Assembly (NCBI GenBank): GCA_964016885.1
Contig: OZ024742.1
Coordinates: forward strand, 14,116,622-14,180,621
From: Eledone cirrhosa
Lineage: Eukaryota > Mollusca > Cephalopoda > Octopoda > Eledonidae
Reading direction: 5' to 3'
Length of the DNA stretch: 64,000 nucleotides
Part shown: in pieces, positions 1-15,200 of the stretch
Numbering within the stretch: the stretch's first letter is position 1
How the letters are laid out: each line of letters begins with the position of its first letter
The notes under the pieces: generated by a model
Database searches by the model: none
Told to the model about the DNA's origin: nothing
Seen by the model: only the letters and a program-made list of their open reading frames with translations
Position numbers and translations under genes: made by a program

Positions 1-240
1 CTCTATAAGTGACCACCTGACCTAGTCTAGCCTCAATGTGAGACCTAACCCTAGAAGTGAACACCTGGCCTAGTCTAGCCTTAATATGAGACCATCTAAC
101 CCTAGAAATGACCACCTTACCTAGTCTAGTCTCAATGTGAGACCTAGCCCTAGAAGTGACCACCTGACTTAGTCTAGCCTGAATGTGAGACCTTCTAACC
201 CAAGAAGTGACCAGCTGACCTAGTCTAGCCTCAATGTGAG
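1..240 (+). repeat. Truncated higher-order repeat stub at left edge
   Basis: The first ~240 bp match about 2992-3230 of the following repeat, whereas sequence from ~241 on matches about 4800 onward. Relative to a full 4,559-bp unit, some 1.57 kb is therefore missing at this junction. The markers are the shared variant monomers with CTCTATAAG and GAACACCTGGCC left of the junction, and the CCCTATAAGTGACACC variant right of it. Confidence 0.75.
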
Positions 241-3200
241 ACTTCTAACCCTATAAGTGACACCCTGACCGAGTGTATACTGAATGTGAGACCTAACCCA
301 AGAAGTAACCACCTGACCTAGTCTAGCCTCCAATGTGAGACCTAATCCTAGAAGTGACCACCTGACCTAGTCTAGCCTCAATGTGAGACCTAACCCTAGA
401 AGTGACCACCTGACCTAGTCTAGCCTCAATGTGAGATCTTACTCTAGAAGTGACCACCTGACCTAGTCTAGCCTCAATGTGAAACCTAACCCTAGAAGTG
501 ACCACCTGACCTAATCTAGTCTCAATGTGAGACTATCTAACCCAAGAAGTGACCAGCTGACCTAGTCTAGCCTCAATGTGAGACCTTGTAACCCTAGAAG
601 TGACCACCTGACCTAGTCTAGCCTCAATGTGAGACCTAACTCTCGAAGTGAACACCTGACCTAGTCTAGCCTCAATGTGAGACCATCTAACCCTAGAAGT
701 GACCACCTTACCTAGTCTAGTCTCATTGTGAGACCTAACCCTAGAAGTGACAACCTGACCTAGTGTAAACTGAATGTGAGACCTAACCCAAGAAGTGACC
801 ACCTGACCTAGTCTAGCCTCAATGTGAGACGATCTAACCCAAGAAGTGACCACCTGAACTAGTGTAACCTCAATGAGACCTAACCCAAGAAGTGACCACC
901 TGACCTAGTCTAGCCTCAATGTGAGACGATCTAACCCAAAAAGTGACCACCTGAACTAGTGTAACCTCAATGAGACCTAACCCTAGAAGTGACCACCTGA
1001 CCTTGTCTAGCCTCACTGTGAGACCATCTAACGCAAGGAGTGACCACCTGACCTAGTGTAACCTCAATGTGAGAACTTCTAACCCTAGAAGTGACCACTT
1101 ACCTAGTCTAACCTCAATGTGAGACCTAACCCTAGAAGTGACCACCAGACCTAGTCTAGCCTCAATGTGAGACCTTCTAACCCTAGAAGTGACCACCTTA
1201 CCTAGTCTAGTCTCAATGTGAGACCTAACCCTAGAAGTGACCACCTGACCTAGTCTAGCCTCAATGTGAGATCTTACTCTAGAAGTGACCACCTGACCTA
1301 GTCTAGCCTCAATGTGAGACCTAACCCTAGAAGTGACCACCTGACCTAGTCTAGCCTCAATGTGAGACCTAACCTTAGAAGTGACCACCTGACCTAATCT
1401 AGTCTCAATGTGAGACTATCTAACCCAAGAAGTGACCAGCTGACCTAGTCTAGCCTCAATGTGAGACCTTGTAACCCTAGAAGTGACCACCTGACCTAGT
1501 CTAGCCTCAATGTGAGACCTAACTCTCGAAGTGAACACCTGACCTAGTCTAGCCTCAATGTGAGACCATCTAACCCTAGAAGTGACCACCTGACCTAGTC
1601 TAACCTCAATGTGAGACCTCTAACCCTAGAAGTGACCAGCTGACCTTGTCTAGCCTCAATGTTTGACCTTCTATCCCTAGAAGTGACCACCTGACCGAGT
1701 CTAGCCTCAATGTGAGATAATCTAATGCAAGACGTGACCACCTGACCTAGTGTAACCTCAATGTGAGACCTAACCCTAGAAGTGACCAGCTGACCTAGTC
1801 TAGCCTCAATGTGAGACTTCTAACCCTAGAAGTGACAACCTGACCGAGTGTAAACTGAATGTGAGACCTAACCCAAGAAGTAACCACCTGACCTAGTCTA
1901 GCCTCCAATGTGAGACCTAATCCTAGAAGTGACCACCTGACCTAGTCTAGCCTCAATGTGAGACCTGACCTAGTCTAGACTCAATGTGTGACCTATCCCT
2001 AGAAGTGACCACCTGACCTAGTGTAACCTAACCCTAGAAGTGACCAACTGACCTAGTCTAGCCTAAATGCGAGACCTAACCCTAGAAGTGACCACCTGAC
2101 CTAGTCTAGCCTCAATGTGAGACCTAACCCTAGAAGTGACCACCTGACCTAGTCTAGCCTCAATGTGAGATTTCTAACCCTAGAAGTGACAACCTGACCA
2201 AGTGTAAACTGAATGTGAGATCTAACCCAAGAAGTGACCACCTGACCTAGTCTAGCCTCAATGTGAGACCTTCTAACCCTAGAAGTGACCACCTCACCTA
2301 GTCTAACCTCAATGTGAGACCTCTAACCCTAGAAGTGACCAGCTGACCGTGTCTAGCCTCAATGTGTGACTTATCCCTAGAAGTGACCACCTGACCTAGT
2401 GTAACCTAAACCTAGAAGTGACCACCTGACCTTGTCTAGCCTCACTGTGAGACCATCTAACTCAAGGAGTGACCACCTGACCTAGTGTAACCTCAATGTG
2501 ACAACTTCTAAACCTAGAAGTGACCACTTACCTAGTCTAACCTCAATGTGAGACCTAACCCTAGAAATGACCACCAGACCTAGTCTAGCCTCAATGTGAG
2601 ACCTAACACTAGAAGTGACCACCTGACCTAGTCTGACCTCTAACCCTGGAAGTGACCAGCTGACCTTGTCTAGTCTCAAGGTTTGACCTATCCCTAGAAG
2701 TGACCACCTGACCTACTCTAGCCTCAATATGAGACCATCTAACGCAAGAAGTGACCACCTGACCTAGTGTAACCTCAATGTGAGTCCTAACCCTAGAAGT
2801 GACCACCTGACCTTGTCTAACCTCAATGTGAGACCTTGTAACCCTAGAAGTGACCACCTGACCTAGTCTAGCCTCAATGTGAGACCATCTAACCCTAGAA
2901 GTGACCACCTTACCTAGTCTAGCCTCAATATGAGACCATCTAACGCAAGAAGTGACCACCTGACCTAGTGTAACCTCAATGTGAGACCTAACTCTATAAG
3001 TGACCACCTGACCTAGTCTAGCCTCAATGTGAGACCTAACCCTAGAAGTGAACACCTGGCCTAGTCTAGCCTTAATATGAGACCATCTAACCCTAGAAAT
3101 GACCACCTTACCTAGTCTAGTCTCAATGTGAGACCTAGCCCTAGAAGTGACCACCTGACTTAGTCTAGCCTGAATGTGAGACCTTCTAACCCAAGAAGTG

Positions 3201-6200
3201 ACCAGCTGACCTAGTCTAGCCTCAATGTGAGACTTCTAACCCTAGAAGTGACAACCTGACCTAGTGTAAACTGAATGTGAGAACTAACCCAAGAAGTGAC
3301 CACCTGACCTAGTCTAGCCTCAATGTGAGACGATCTAACCCAAGAAGTGACCACCTGAACTAGTGTAACCTCAATGAGACCTAACCCTAGAAGTGACAAC
3401 CTGACCTAGTCTAGCCTCAATGTGAGACCTAACCCTAGCAGTGACCACCTGACCTAGTCTAGCCTCAACGTGAGACCTAACCCTAGAAGTGACCACCTGA
3501 CCTTATCTAGCCTCAATGTGAGACTATCTAACCCAAGAAGTGACCACCTGACCTAGTCTAGCCTCAATGTGAGACCATCTAACCCTAGAAGTGACCACCT
3601 GACCTAGTCTAACCTCAATGTGAGACCTCTAACCCTAGAAGTGACCAGCTGACCTTGTCTAGCCTCAATGTTTGACCTTCTATCCCTAGAAGTGACCACC
3701 TGACCTAGTCGAGCCTCAATGTGAGATAATCTAACGCAAGAAGTGACCACCTGACCTAGTGTAACCTCAATGTGAGACCTAACCCTAGAAGTGACCAGCT
3801 GACCTAGTCTAGCCTCAATGTGAGACTTCTAACCCTAGAAGTGACAACCTGACCGAGTGTAAACTGAATGTGAGACCTAACCCAAGAAGTAACCACCTGA
3901 CCTAGTCTAGCCTCCAATGTGAGACCTAATCCTAGAAGTGACCACCTGACCTAGTCTAGCCTCAATGTGAGACCTAACCCTAGAAGTGATCAGCTGACCT
4001 AGTCTAGCCTCAATGTGTGACCTATCCCTAGAAGTGACCACCTGACCTAGTGTAACCTAACCCTAGAAGTGACCAACTGACCTAGTCTAGCCTAAATGTG
4101 AGACCTAACCCTAGAAGTGACCAACTGACCTAGTCTAGCCTCAATGTGAGACCATCTAATGCAAGAAGTGACCACCTGACCTAGTGTAACCTCATTGTGA
4201 GACATAACCCTAGAAGTGACCACCTGACCTAGTCTAACCTCAATGTGAGACCTTTAACCCTAGAAGTGACCACCTGACCTAGTCTAGCCTCAATGTGAGA
4301 CCTAACCCTAGAAGTGACCACCTGACCTAGTCTAGCCTCAATGTGAGATTTCTAACCCTAGAAGTGACAACCTGACCAAGTGTAAACTGAATGTGAGACC
4401 TTCTAACCCAAGAAGTGACCACCTGACCTAGTCTAGCCTCAATGTGAGACCTTCTTACCCTAGAAGTGACCACCTGACCTAGTCTAGCCTCAATGTGAGA
4501 CCTAACCCTAGAAGTGACCACCTCACCTAGTCTAACCTCAATGTGAGACCTCTAACCCTAAAAGTGACCAGCTGACCTTGTCTAGCCTCAATGTGTGACT
4601 TATCCCTAGAAGTGACCACCTGACCTAGTGTAACCTAAACCTAGAAGTGACCACCTGACCTTGTCTAGCCTCACTGTGAGAGCATCTAATGCAAGGAGTG
4701 ACCACCTGTGAGAACTGACCACCTGACCTAATCTAGTCTCTATGTGAGACTATCTAACCCAAGAAGTGACCAGCTGACCTAGTCTAGCCTCAATGTGAGA
4801 CTTCTAACCCTATAAGTGACACCCTGACCGAGTGTATACTGAATGTGAGACCTAACCCAAGAAGTAACCTCCTGACCTAGTCTAGCCTCCAATGTGAGAC
4901 CTAATCCTAGAAGTGACCACCTGACCTAGTCTAGCCTCAATGTGAGACCTAACCCTAGAAGTGACCACCTGACCTAGTCTAGCCTCAATGTGAGATCTTA
5001 CTCTAGAAGTGACCACCTGACCTAGTCTAGCCTCAATGTGAAACCTAACCCTAGAAGTGACCACCTGACCTAATCTAGTCTCAATGTGAGACTATCTAAC
5101 CCAAGAAGTGACCAGCTGACCTAGTCTAGCCTCAATGTGAGACCTTGTAACCCTAGAAGTGACCACCTGACCTAGTCTAGCCTCAATGTGAGACCTAACT
5201 CTCGAAGTGAACACCTGACCTAGTCTAGCCTCAATGTGAGACCATCTAACCCTAGAAGTGACCACCTTACCTAGTCTAGTCTCATTGTGAGACCTAACCC
5301 TAGAAGTGACAACCTGACCTAGTGTAAACTGAATGTGAGACCTAACCCAAGAAGTGACCACCTGACCTAGTCTAGCCTCAATGTGAGACGATCTAACCCA
5401 AGAAGTGACCACCTGAACTAGTGTAATCTCAATGAGACCTAACCCAAGAAGTGACCACCTGACCTAGTCTAGCCTCAATGTGAGACGATCTAACCCAAAA
5501 AGTGACCACCTGAACTAGTGTAACCTCAATGAGACCTAACCCTAGAAGTGACCACCTGACCTTGTCTAGCCTCACTGTGAGACCATCTAACGCAAGGAGT
5601 GACCACCTGACCTAGTGTAACCTCAATGTGAGAACTTCTAACCCTAGAAGTGACCACTTACCTAGTCTAACCTCAATGTGAGACCTAACCCTAGAAGTGA
5701 CCACCAGACCTAGTCTAGCCTCAATGTGAGACCTTCTAACCCTAGAAGTGACCACCTTACCTAGTCTAGTCTCAATGTGAGACCTAACCCTAGAAGTGAC
5801 CACCTGACCTAGTCTAGCCTCAATGTGAGATCTTACTCTAGAAGTGACCACCTGACCTAGTCTAGCCTCAATGTGAGACCTAACCCTAGAAGTGACCACC
5901 TGACCTAGTCTAGCCTCAATGTGAGACCTAACCTTAGAAGTGACCACCTGACCTAATCTAGTCTCAATGTGAGACTATCTAACCCAAGAAGTGACCAGCT
6001 GACCTAGTCTAGCCTCAATGTGAGACCTTGTAACCCTAGAAGTGACCACCTGACCTAGTCTAGCCTCAATGTGAGACCTAACTCTCGAAGTGAACACCTG
6101 ACCTAGTCTAGCCTCAATGTGAGACCATCTAACCCTAGAAGTGACCACCTGACCTAGTCTAACCTCAATGTGAGACCTCTAACCCTAGAAGTGACCAGCT

Positions 6201-9200
6201 GACCTTGTCTAGCCTCAATGTTTGACCTTCTATCCCTAGAAGTGACCACCTGACCGAGTCTAGCCTCAATGTGAGATAATCTAATGCAAGACGTGACCAC
6301 CTGACCTAGTGTAACCTCAATGTGAGACCTAACCCTAGAAGTGACCAGCTGACCTAGTCTAGCCTCAATGTGAGACTTCTAACCCTAGAAGTGACAACCT
6401 GACCGAGTGTAAACTGAATGTGAGACCTAACCCAAGAAGTAACCACCTGACCTAGTCTAGCCTCCAATGTGAGACCTAATCCTAGAAGTGACCACCTGAC
6501 CTAGTCTAGCCTCAATGTGAGACCTGACCTAGTCTAGACTCAATGTGTGACCTATCCCTAGAAGTGACCACCTGACCTAGTGTAACCTAACCCTAGAAGT
6601 GACCAACTGACCTAGTCTAGCCTAAATGCGAGACCTAACCCTAGAAGTGACCACCTGACCTAGTCTAGCCTCAATGTGAGACCTAACCCTAGAAGTGACC
6701 ACCTGACCTAGTCTAGCCTCAATGTGAGATTTCTAACCCTAGAAGTGACAACCTGACCAAGTGTAAACTGAATGTGAGATCTAACCCAAGAAGTGACCAC
6801 CTGACCTAGTCTAGCCTCAATGTGAGACCTTCTAACCCTAGAAGTGACCACCTCACCTAGTCTAACCTCAATGTGAGACCTCTAACCCTAGAAGTGACCA
6901 GCTGACCGTGTCTAGCCTCAATGTGTGACTTATCCCTAGAAGTGACCACCTGACCTAGTGTAACCTAAACCTAGAAGTGACCACCTGACCTTGTCTAGCC
7001 TCACTGTGAGACCATCTAACTCAAGGAGTGACCACCTGACCTAGTGTAACCTCAATGTGACAACTTCTAAACCTAGAAGTGACCACTTACCTAGTCTAAC
7101 CTCAATGTGAGACCTAACCCTAGAAATGACCACCAGACCTAGTCTAGCCTCAATGTGAGACCTAACACTAGAAGTGACCACCTGACCTAGTCTGACCTCT
7201 AACCCTGGAAGTGACCAGCTGACCTTGTCTAGTCTCAAGGTTTGACCTATCCCTAGAAGTGACCACCTGACCTACTCTAGCCTCAATATGAGACCATCTA
7301 ACGCAAGAAGTGACCACCTGACCTAGTGTAACCTCAATGTGAGTCCTAACCCTAGAAGTGACCACCTGACCTTGTCTAACCTCAATGTGAGACCTTGTAA
7401 CCCTAGAAGTGACCACCTGACCTAGTCTAGCCTCAATGTGAGACCATCTAACCCTAGAAGTGACCACCTTACCTAGTCTAGCCTCAATATGAGACCATCT
7501 AACGCAAGAAGTGACCACCTGACCTAGTGTAACCTCAATGTGAGACCTAACTCTATAAGTGACCACCTGACCTAGTCTAGCCTCAATGTGAGACCTAACC
7601 CTAGAAGTGAACACCTGGCCTAGTCTAGCCTTAATATGAGACCATCTAACCCTGGAAATGACCACCTTACCTAGTCTAGTCTCAATGTGAGACCTAGCCC
7701 TAGAAGTGACCACCTGACTTAGTCTAGCCTGAATGTGAGACCTTCTAACCCAAGAAGTGACCAGCTGACCTAGTCTAGCCTCAATGTGAGACTTCTAACC
7801 CTAGAAGTGACAACCTGACCTAGTGTAAACTGAATGTGAGAACTAACCCAAGAAGTGACCACCTGACCTAGTCTAGCCTCAATGTGAGACGATCTAACCC
7901 AAGAAGTGACCACCTGAACTAGTGTAACCTCAATGAGACCTAACCCTAGAAGTGACAACCTGACCTAGTCTAGCCTCAATGTGAGACCTAACCCTAGCAG
8001 TGACCACCTGACCTAGTCTAGCCTCAACGTGAGACCTAACCCTAGAAGTGACCACCTGACCTTATCTAGCCTCAATGTGAGACTATCTAACCCAAGAAGT
8101 GACCACCTGACCTAGTCTAGCCTCAATGTGAGACCATCTAACCCTAGAAGTGACCACCTGACCTAGTCTAACCTCAATGTGAGACCTCTAACCCTAGAAG
8201 TGACCAGCTGACCTTGTCTAGCCTCAATGTTTGACCTTCTATCCCTAGAAGTGACCACCTGACCTAGTCGAGCCTCAATGTGAGATAATCTAACGCAAGA
8301 AGTGACCACCTGACCTAGTGTAACCTCAATGTGAGACCTAACCCTAGAAGTGACCAGCTGACCTAGTCTAGCCTCAATGTGAGACTTCTAACCCTAGAAG
8401 TGACAACCTGACCGAGTGTAAACTGAATGTGAGACCTAACCCAAGAAGTAACCACCTGACCTAGTCTAGCCTCCAATGTGAGACCTAATCCTAGAAGTGA
8501 CCACCTGACCTAGTCTAGCCTCAATGTGAGACCTAACCCTAGAAGTGATCAGCTGACCTAGTCTAGCCTCAATGTGTGACCTATCCCTAGAAGTGACCAC
8601 CTGACCTAGTGTAACCTAACCCTAGAAGTGACCAACTGACCTAGTCTAGCCTAAATGTGAGACCTAACCCTAGAAGTGACCAACTGACCTAGTCTAGCCT
8701 CAATGTGAGACCATCTAATGCAAGAAGTGACCACCTGACCTAGTGTAACCTCATTGTGAGACATAACCCTAGAAGTGACCACCTGACCTAGTCTAACCTC
8801 AATGTGAGACCTTTAACCCTAGAAGTGACCACCTGACCTAGTCTAGCCTCAATGTGAGACCTAACCCTAGAAGTGACCACCTGACCTAGTCTAGCCTCAA
8901 TGTGAGATTTCTAACCCTAGAAGTGACAACCTGACCAAGTGTAAACTGAATGTGAGACCTTCTAACCCAAGAAGTGACCACCTGACCTAGTCTAGCCTCA
9001 ATGTGAGACCTTCTTACCCTAGAAGTGACCACCTGACCTAGTCTAGCCTCAATGTGAGACCTAACCCTAGAAGTGACCACCTCACCTAGTCTAACCTCAA
9101 TGTGAGACCTCTAACCCTAAAAGTGACCAGCTGACCTTGTCTAGCCTCAATGTGTGACTTATCCCTAGAAGTGACCACCTGACCTAGTGTAACCTAAACC

Positions 9201-12200
9201 TAGAAGTGACCACCTGACCTTGTCTAGCCTCACTGTGAGAGCATCTAATGCAAGGAGTGACCACCTGTGAGAACTGACCACCTGACCTAATCTAGTCTCT
9301 ATGTGAGACTATCTAACCCAAGAAGTGACCAGCTGACCTAGTCTAGCCTCAATGTGAGACTTCTAACCCTATAAGTGACACCCTGACCGAGTGTATACTG
9401 AATGTGAGACCTAACCCAAGAAGTAACCTCCTGACCTAGTCTAGCCTCCAATGTGAGACCTAATCCTAGAAGTGACCACCTGACCTAGTCTAGCCTCAAT
9501 GTGAGACCTAACCCTAGAAGTGACCACCTGACCTAGTCTAGCCTCAATGTGAGATCTTACTCTAGAAGTGACCACCTGACCTAGTCTAGCCTCAATGTGA
9601 AACCTAACCCTAGAAGTGACCACCTGACCTAATCTAGTCTCAATGTGAGACTATCTAACCCAAGAAGTGACCAGCTGACCTAGTCTAGCCTCAATGTGAG
9701 ACCTTGTAACCCTAGAAGTGACCACCTGACCTAGTCTAGCCTCAATGTGAGACCTAACTCTCGAAGTGAACACCTGACCTAGTCTAGCCTCAATGTGAGA
9801 CCATCTAACCCTAGAAGTGACCACCTTACCTAGTCTAGTCTCATTGTGAGACCTAACCCTAGAAGTGACAACCTGACCTAGTGTAAACTGAATGTGAGAC
9901 CTAACCCAAGAAGTGACCACCTGACCTAGTCTAGCCTCAATGTGAGACGATCTAACCCAAGAAGTGACCACCTGAACTAGTGTAATCTCAATGAGACCTA
10001 ACCCAAGAAGTGACCACCTGACCTAGTCTAGCCTCAATGTGAGACGATCTAACCCAAAAAGTGACCACCTGAACTAGTGTAACCTCAATGAGACCTAACC
10101 CTAGAAGTGACCACCTGACCTTGTCTAGCCTCACTGTGAGACCATCTAACGCAAGGAGTGACCACCTGACCTAGTGTAACCTCAATGTGAGAACTTCTAA
10201 CCCTAGAAGTGACCACTTACCTAGTCTAACCTCAATGTGAGACCTAACCCTAGAAGTGACCACCAGACCTAGTCTAGCCTCAATGTGAGACCTTCTAACC
10301 CTAGAAGTGACCACCTTACCTAGTCTAGTCTCAATGTGAGACCTAACCCTAGAAGTGACCACCTGACCTAGTCTAGCCTCAATGTGAGATCTTACTCTAG
10401 AAGTGACCACCTGACCTAGTCTAGCCTCAATGTGAGACCTAACCCTAGAAGTGACCACCTGACCTAGTCTAGCCTCAATGTGAGACCTAACCTTAGAAGT
10501 GACCACCTGACCTAATCTAGTCTCAATGTGAGACTATCTAACCCAAGAAGTGACCAGCTGACCTAGTCTAGCCTCAATGTGAGACCTTGTAACCCTAGAA
10601 GTGACCACCTGACCTAGTCTAGCCTCAATGTGAGACCTAACTCTCGAAGTGAACACCTGACCTAGTCTAGCCTCAATGTGAGACCATCTAACCCTAGAAG
10701 TGACCACCTGACCTAGTCTAACCTCAATGTGAGACCTCTAACCCTAGAAGTGACCAGCTGACCTTGTCTAGCCTCAATGTTTGACCTTCTATCCCTAGAA
10801 GTGACCACCTGACCGAGTCTAGCCTCAATGTGAGATAATCTAATGCAAGACGTGACCACCTGACCTAGTGTAACCTCAATGTGAGACCTAACCCTAGAAG
10901 TGACCAGCTGACCTAGTCTAGCCTCAATGTGAGACTTCTAACCCTAGAAGTGACAACCTGACCGAGTGTAAACTGAATGTGAGACCTAACCCAAGAAGTA
11001 ACCACCTGACCTAGTCTAGCCTCCAATGTGAGACCTAATCCTAGAAGTGACCACCTGACCTAGTCTAGCCTCAATGTGAGACCTGACCTAGTCTAGACTC
11101 AATGTGTGACCTATCCCTAGAAGTGACCACCTGACCTAGTGTAACCTAACCCTAGAAGTGACCAACTGACCTAGTCTAGCCTAAATGCGAGACCTAACCC
11201 TAGAAGTGACCACCTGACCTAGTCTAGCCTCAATGTGAGACCTAACCCTAGAAGTGACCACCTGACCTAGTCTAGCCTCAATGTGAGATTTCTAACCCTA
11301 GAAGTGACAACCTGACCAAGTGTAAACTGAATGTGAGATCTAACCCAAGAAGTGACCACCTGACCTAGTCTAGCCTCAATGTGAGACCTTCTAACCCTAG
11401 AAGTGACCACCTCACCTAGTCTAACCTCAATGTGAGACCTCTAACCCTAGAAGTGACCAGCTGACCGTGTCTAGCCTCAATGTGTGACTTATCCCTAGAA
11501 GTGACCACCTGACCTAGTGTAACCTAAACCTAGAAGTGACCACCTGACCTTGTCTAGCCTCACTGTGAGACCATCTAACTCAAGGAGTGACCACCTGACC
11601 TAGTGTAACCTCAATGTGACAACTTCTAAACCTAGAAGTGACCACTTACCTAGTCTAACCTCAATGTGAGACCTAACCCTAGAAATGACCACCAGACCTA
11701 GTCTAGCCTCAATGTGAGACCTAACACTAGAAGTGACCACCTGACCTAGTCTGACCTCTAACCCTGGAAGTGACCAGCTGACCTTGTCTAGTCTCAAGGT
11801 TTGACCTATCCCTAGAAGTGACCACCTGACCTACTCTAGCCTCAATATGAGACCATCTAACGCAAGAAGTGACCACCTGACCTAGTGTAACCTCAATGTG
11901 AGTCCTAACCCTAGAAGTGACCACCTGACCTTGTCTAACCTCAATGTGAGACCTTGTAACCCTAGAAGTGACCACCTGACCTAGTCTAGCCTCAATGTGA
12001 GACCATCTAACCCTAGAAGTGACCACCTTACCTAGTCTAGCCTCAATATGAGACCATCTAACGCAAGAAGTGACCACCTGACCTAGTGTAACCTCAATGT
12101 GAGACCTAACTCTATAAGTGACCACCTGACCTAGTCTAGCCTCAATGTGAGACCTAACCCTAGAAGTGAACACCTGGCCTAGTCTAGCCTTAATATGAGA

Positions 12201-15200
12201 CCATCTAACCCTAGAAATGACCACCTTACCTAGTCTAGTCTCAATGTGAGACCTAGCCCTAGAAGTGACCACCTGACTTAGTCTAGCCTGAATGTGAGAC
12301 CTTCTAACCCAAGAAGTGACCAGCTGACCTAGTCTAGCCTCAATGTGAGACTTCTAACCCTAGAAGTGACAACCTGACCTAGTGTAAACTGAATGTGAGA
12401 ACTAACCCAAGAAGTGACCACCTGACCTAGTCTAGCCTCAATGTGAGACGATCTAACCCAAGAAGTGACCACCTGAACTAGTGTAACCTCAATGAGACCT
12501 AACCCTAGAAGTGACAACCTGACCTAGTCTAGCCTCAATGTGAGACCTAACCCTAGCAGTGACCACCTGACCTAGTCTAGCCTCAACGTGAGACCTAACC
12601 CTAGAAGTGACCACCTGACCTTATCTAGCCTCAATGTGAGACTATCTAACCCAAGAAGTGACCACCTGACCTAGTCTAGCCTCAATGTGAGACCATCTAA
12701 CCCTAGAAGTGACCACCTGACCTAGTCTAACCTCAATGTGAGACCTCTAACCCTAGAAGTGACCAGCTGACCTTGTCTAGCCTCAATGTTTGACCTTCTA
12801 TCCCTAGAAGTGACCACCTGACCTAGTCGAGCCTCAATGTGAGATAATCTAACGCAAGAAGTGACCACCTGACCTAGTGTAACCTCAATGTGAGACCTAA
12901 CCCTAGAAGTGACCAGCTGACCTAGTCTAGCCTCAATGTGAGACTTCTAACCCTAGAAGTGACAACCTGACCGAGTGTAAACTGAATGTGAGACCTAACC
13001 CAAGAAGTAACCACCTGACCTAGTCTAGCCTCCAATGTGAGACCTAATCCTAGAAGTGACCACCTGACCTAGTCTAGCCTCAATGTGAGACCTAACCCTA
13101 GAAGTGATCAGCTGACCTAGTCTAGCCTCAATGTGTGACCTATCCCTAGAAGTGACCACCTGACCTAGTGTAACCTAACCCTAGAAGTGACCAACTGACC
13201 TAGTCTAGCCTAAATGTGAGACCTAACCCTAGAAGTGACCAACTGACCTAGTCTAGCCTCAATGTGAGACCATCTAATGCAAGAAGTGACCACCTGACCT
13301 AGTGTAACCTCATTGTGAGACATAACCCTAGAAGTGACCACCTGACCTAGTCTAACCTCAATGTGAGACCTTTAACCCTAGAAGTGACCACCTGACCTAG
13401 TCTAGCCTCAATGTGAGACCTAACCCTAGAAGTGACCACCTGACCTAGTCTAGCCTCAATGTGAGATTTCTAACCCTAGAAGTGACAACCTGACCAAGTG
13501 TAAACTGAATGTGAGACCTTCTAACCCAAGAAGTGACCACCTGACCTAGTCTAGCCTCAATGTGAGACCTTCTTACCCTAGAAGTGACCACCTGACCTAG
13601 TCTAGCCTCAATGTGAGACCTAACCCTAGAAGTGACCACCTCACCTAGTCTAACCTCAATGTGAGACCTCTAACCCTAAAAGTGACCAGCTGACCTTGTC
13701 TAGCCTCAATGTGTGACTTATCCCTAGAAGTGACCACCTGACCTAGTGTAACCTAAACCTAGAAGTGACCACCTGACCTTGTCTAGCCTCACTGTGAGAG
13801 CATCTAATGCAAGGAGTGACCACCTGTGAGAACTGACCACCTGACCTAATCTAGTCTCTATGTGAGACTATCTAACCCAAGAAGTGACCAGCTGACCTAG
13901 TCTAGCCTCAATGTGAGACTTCTAACCCTATAAGTGACACCCTGACCGAGTGTATACTGAATGTGAGACCTAACCCAAGAAGTAACCACCTGACCTAGTC
14001 TAGCCTCCAATGTGAGACCTAATCCTAGAAGTGACCACCTGACCTAGTCTAGCCTCAATGTGAGACCTAACCCTAGAAGTGACCACCTGACCTAGTCTAG
14101 CCTCAATGTGAGATCTTACTCTAGAAGTGACCACCTGACCTAGTCTAGCCTCAATGTGAAACCTAACCCTAGAAGTGACCACCTGACCTAGTCTAGCCTC
14201 AATGTGAGACCTAACCTTAGAAGTGACCACCTGACCTAATCTAGTCTCAATGTGAGACTATCTAACCCAAGAAGTGACCAGCTGACCTAGTCTAGCCTCA
14301 ATGTGAGACCTTGTAACCCTAGAAGTGACCACCTGACCTAGTCTAGCCTCAATGTGAGACCTAACTCTCGAAGTGAACACCTGACCTAGTCTAGCCTCAA
14401 TGTGAGACCATCTAACCCTAGAAGTGACCACCTTACCTAGTCTAGTCTCATTGTGAGACCTAACCCTAGAAGTGACAACCTGACCTAGTGTAAACTGAAT
14501 GTGAGACCTAACCCAAGAAGTGACCACCTGACCTAGTCTAGCCTCAATGTGAGACGATCTAACCCAAGAAGTGACCACCTGAACTAGTGTAACCTCAATG
14601 AGACCTAACCCAAGAAGTGACCACCTGACCTAGTCTAGCCTCAATGTGAGACGATCTAACCCAAAAAGTGACCACCTGAACTAGTGTAACCTCAATGAGA
14701 CCTAACCCTAGAAGTGACCACCTGACCTTGTCTAGCCTCACTGTGAGACCATCTAACGCAAGGAGTGACCACCTGACCTAGTGTAACCTCAATGTGAGAA
14801 CTTCTAACCCTAGAAGTGACCACTTACCTAGTCTAACCTCAATGTGAGACCTAACCCTAGAAGTGACCACCAGACCTAGTCTAGCCTCAATGTGAGACCT
14901 TCTAACCCTAGAAGTGACCACCTTACCTAGTCTAGTCTCAATGTGAGACCTAACCCTAGAAGTGACCACCTGACCTAGTCTAGCCTCAATGTGAGATCTT
15001 ACTCTAGAAGTGACCACCTGACCTAGTCTAGCCTCAATGTGAGACCTAACCCTAGAAGTGACCACCTGACCTAGTCTAGCCTCAATGTGAGACCTAACCT
15101 TAGAAGTGACCACCTGACCTAATCTAGTCTCAATGTGAGACTATCTAACCCAAGAAGTGACCAGCTGACCTAGTCTAGCCTCAATGTGAGACCTTGTAAC

